From Dehalococcoidales bacterium (lineage in GTDB: Bacteria; Chloroflexota; Dehalococcoidia; Dehalococcoidales; Fen-1064): a DNA stretch of 5,106 nt. A model generated the notes under the pieces. The model had not been told where the DNA came from and made no database searches. It saw nothing but the letters and a program-made list of their open reading frames with translations. Numbering within the stretch: the stretch's first letter is position 1; every line of letters begins with the position of its first letter. The stretch lies in contig JAFGHZ010000069.1 of NCBI GenBank assembly GCA_016929875.1, positions 1-5,106 of the forward strand. Direction: 5' to 3'. The position numbers and the translations under genes are program-made. Below, in pieces: positions 4,822 to 5,106 of this stretch.

Positions 4822-5106
4822 TTACTTCTCCCCGATATAACCTGTAATCATCGTATCGTTACCGAGCCGTTTGATTCTGATACGCTCCAGTTTTAATGAG
4901 TCTACCACTTTGTCAACACCTTTGCCACCGACGGCGGTCCTGGCTTTCTCACCGCCGATGATAATCGGAGCGACAAAAACAATCACTTTATCGACCAGCT
5001 TACGGTCGAAAAACGAGCCAAGAAGGGTAGCTCCGCCCTCGACAAGGACACTGGTGACCTGCCTCTGTCCGAGCTCTCTGAGTAAATCTTCAAGTACTAT
5101 CATCCC
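4822..5106 (-). CDS. ribD: Bifunctional riboflavin biosynthesis protein RibD, C-terminal reductase part (5' end outside window)
   Basis: Only the last 94 residues are visible; the frame is open to the window edge and the first visible codon (GGG) precedes an internal Met, so the gene is cut by the window, not truncated in nature. The stretch SVLVEGGATLLGSFF followed by LVDKVIVFVAPIIIGG is the signature of the RibD reductase domain, which uses NADPH to reduce the ribosylamino side chain of the pyrimidine intermediate to ribitylamino. The missing N-terminal part would normally hold the zinc-dependent deaminase (HAE and PCxxxG..PC motifs). As the apparent first gene of the operon, its leader is where an FMN riboswitch would be expected. 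The TAA stop abuts the ribE TTG start. Confidence 0.93.
   Translation of the reverse strand, partial: GMIVLEDLLRELGQRQVTSVLVEGGATLLGSFFDRKLVDKVIVFVAPIIIGGEKARTAVGGKGVDKVVDSLKLERIRIKRLGNDTMITGYIGEK

Noticed and set aside
2971..4840. Plus-strand frames opposite ribBA and ribE (2971-3255, 3593-3919, 3727-4152, 4022-4351, 4589-4840)
   Set aside because: All are shadows of intact, clearly recognised riboflavin genes, with no independent signals.

Overview
The window is about 5.1 kb of ordinary bacterial chromosome with roughly even base composition and strong, sigma-70-like promoters. It suggests an anaerobic or environmental bacterium; a Chloroflexota (Dehalococcoidia-type) origin is possible from the general look of the small proteins and the rib operon, but this is a guess and no marker in the window settles it.

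Left part (1-1448): a probable divergent promoter region. On the minus strand an extended -10 box and a short open frame (32 to 1) suggest the first codons of a gene that leaves the window. On the plus strand a promoter (73-101) leads into a fluoride (crcB-type) riboswitch at about 104-180. Its 3' pseudoknot strand is shared with an intrinsic terminator (170-204). Behind this ON switch lies a 399-residue cation/proton antiporter-type (CPA2/Kef-like) membrane protein, so the unit reads as a fluoride-stress response gene. This is the most interesting element in the window.

Middle (1449-2425): a tRNA-Val(GAC) gene on the minus strand with its own promoter. Back to back with it is a perfect consensus promoter (TTGACA, 17 bp, TATAAT) driving a small coiled-coil plus CPxCG protein of unknown function, whose start is probably a TTG. 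After a 188 bp gap containing an imperfect inverted repeat, a 12 bp palindrome and another promoter comes an 84-residue EF-Tu domain 2-like beta-barrel protein.

Right part (2427-5106, all minus strand): a riboflavin biosynthesis operon read in the order ribD (C-terminal reductase part only, cut by the window edge), ribE (riboflavin synthase), ribBA (DHBP synthase/GTP cyclohydrolase II fusion) and ribH (lumazine synthase). Together these supply all the committed enzymes from GTP and ribulose 5-phosphate to riboflavin, except the dephosphorylation step. The operon converges on the small EF-Tu-like gene with a single base between the stop codons. Any FMN riboswitch would lie upstream of ribD, outside the window.
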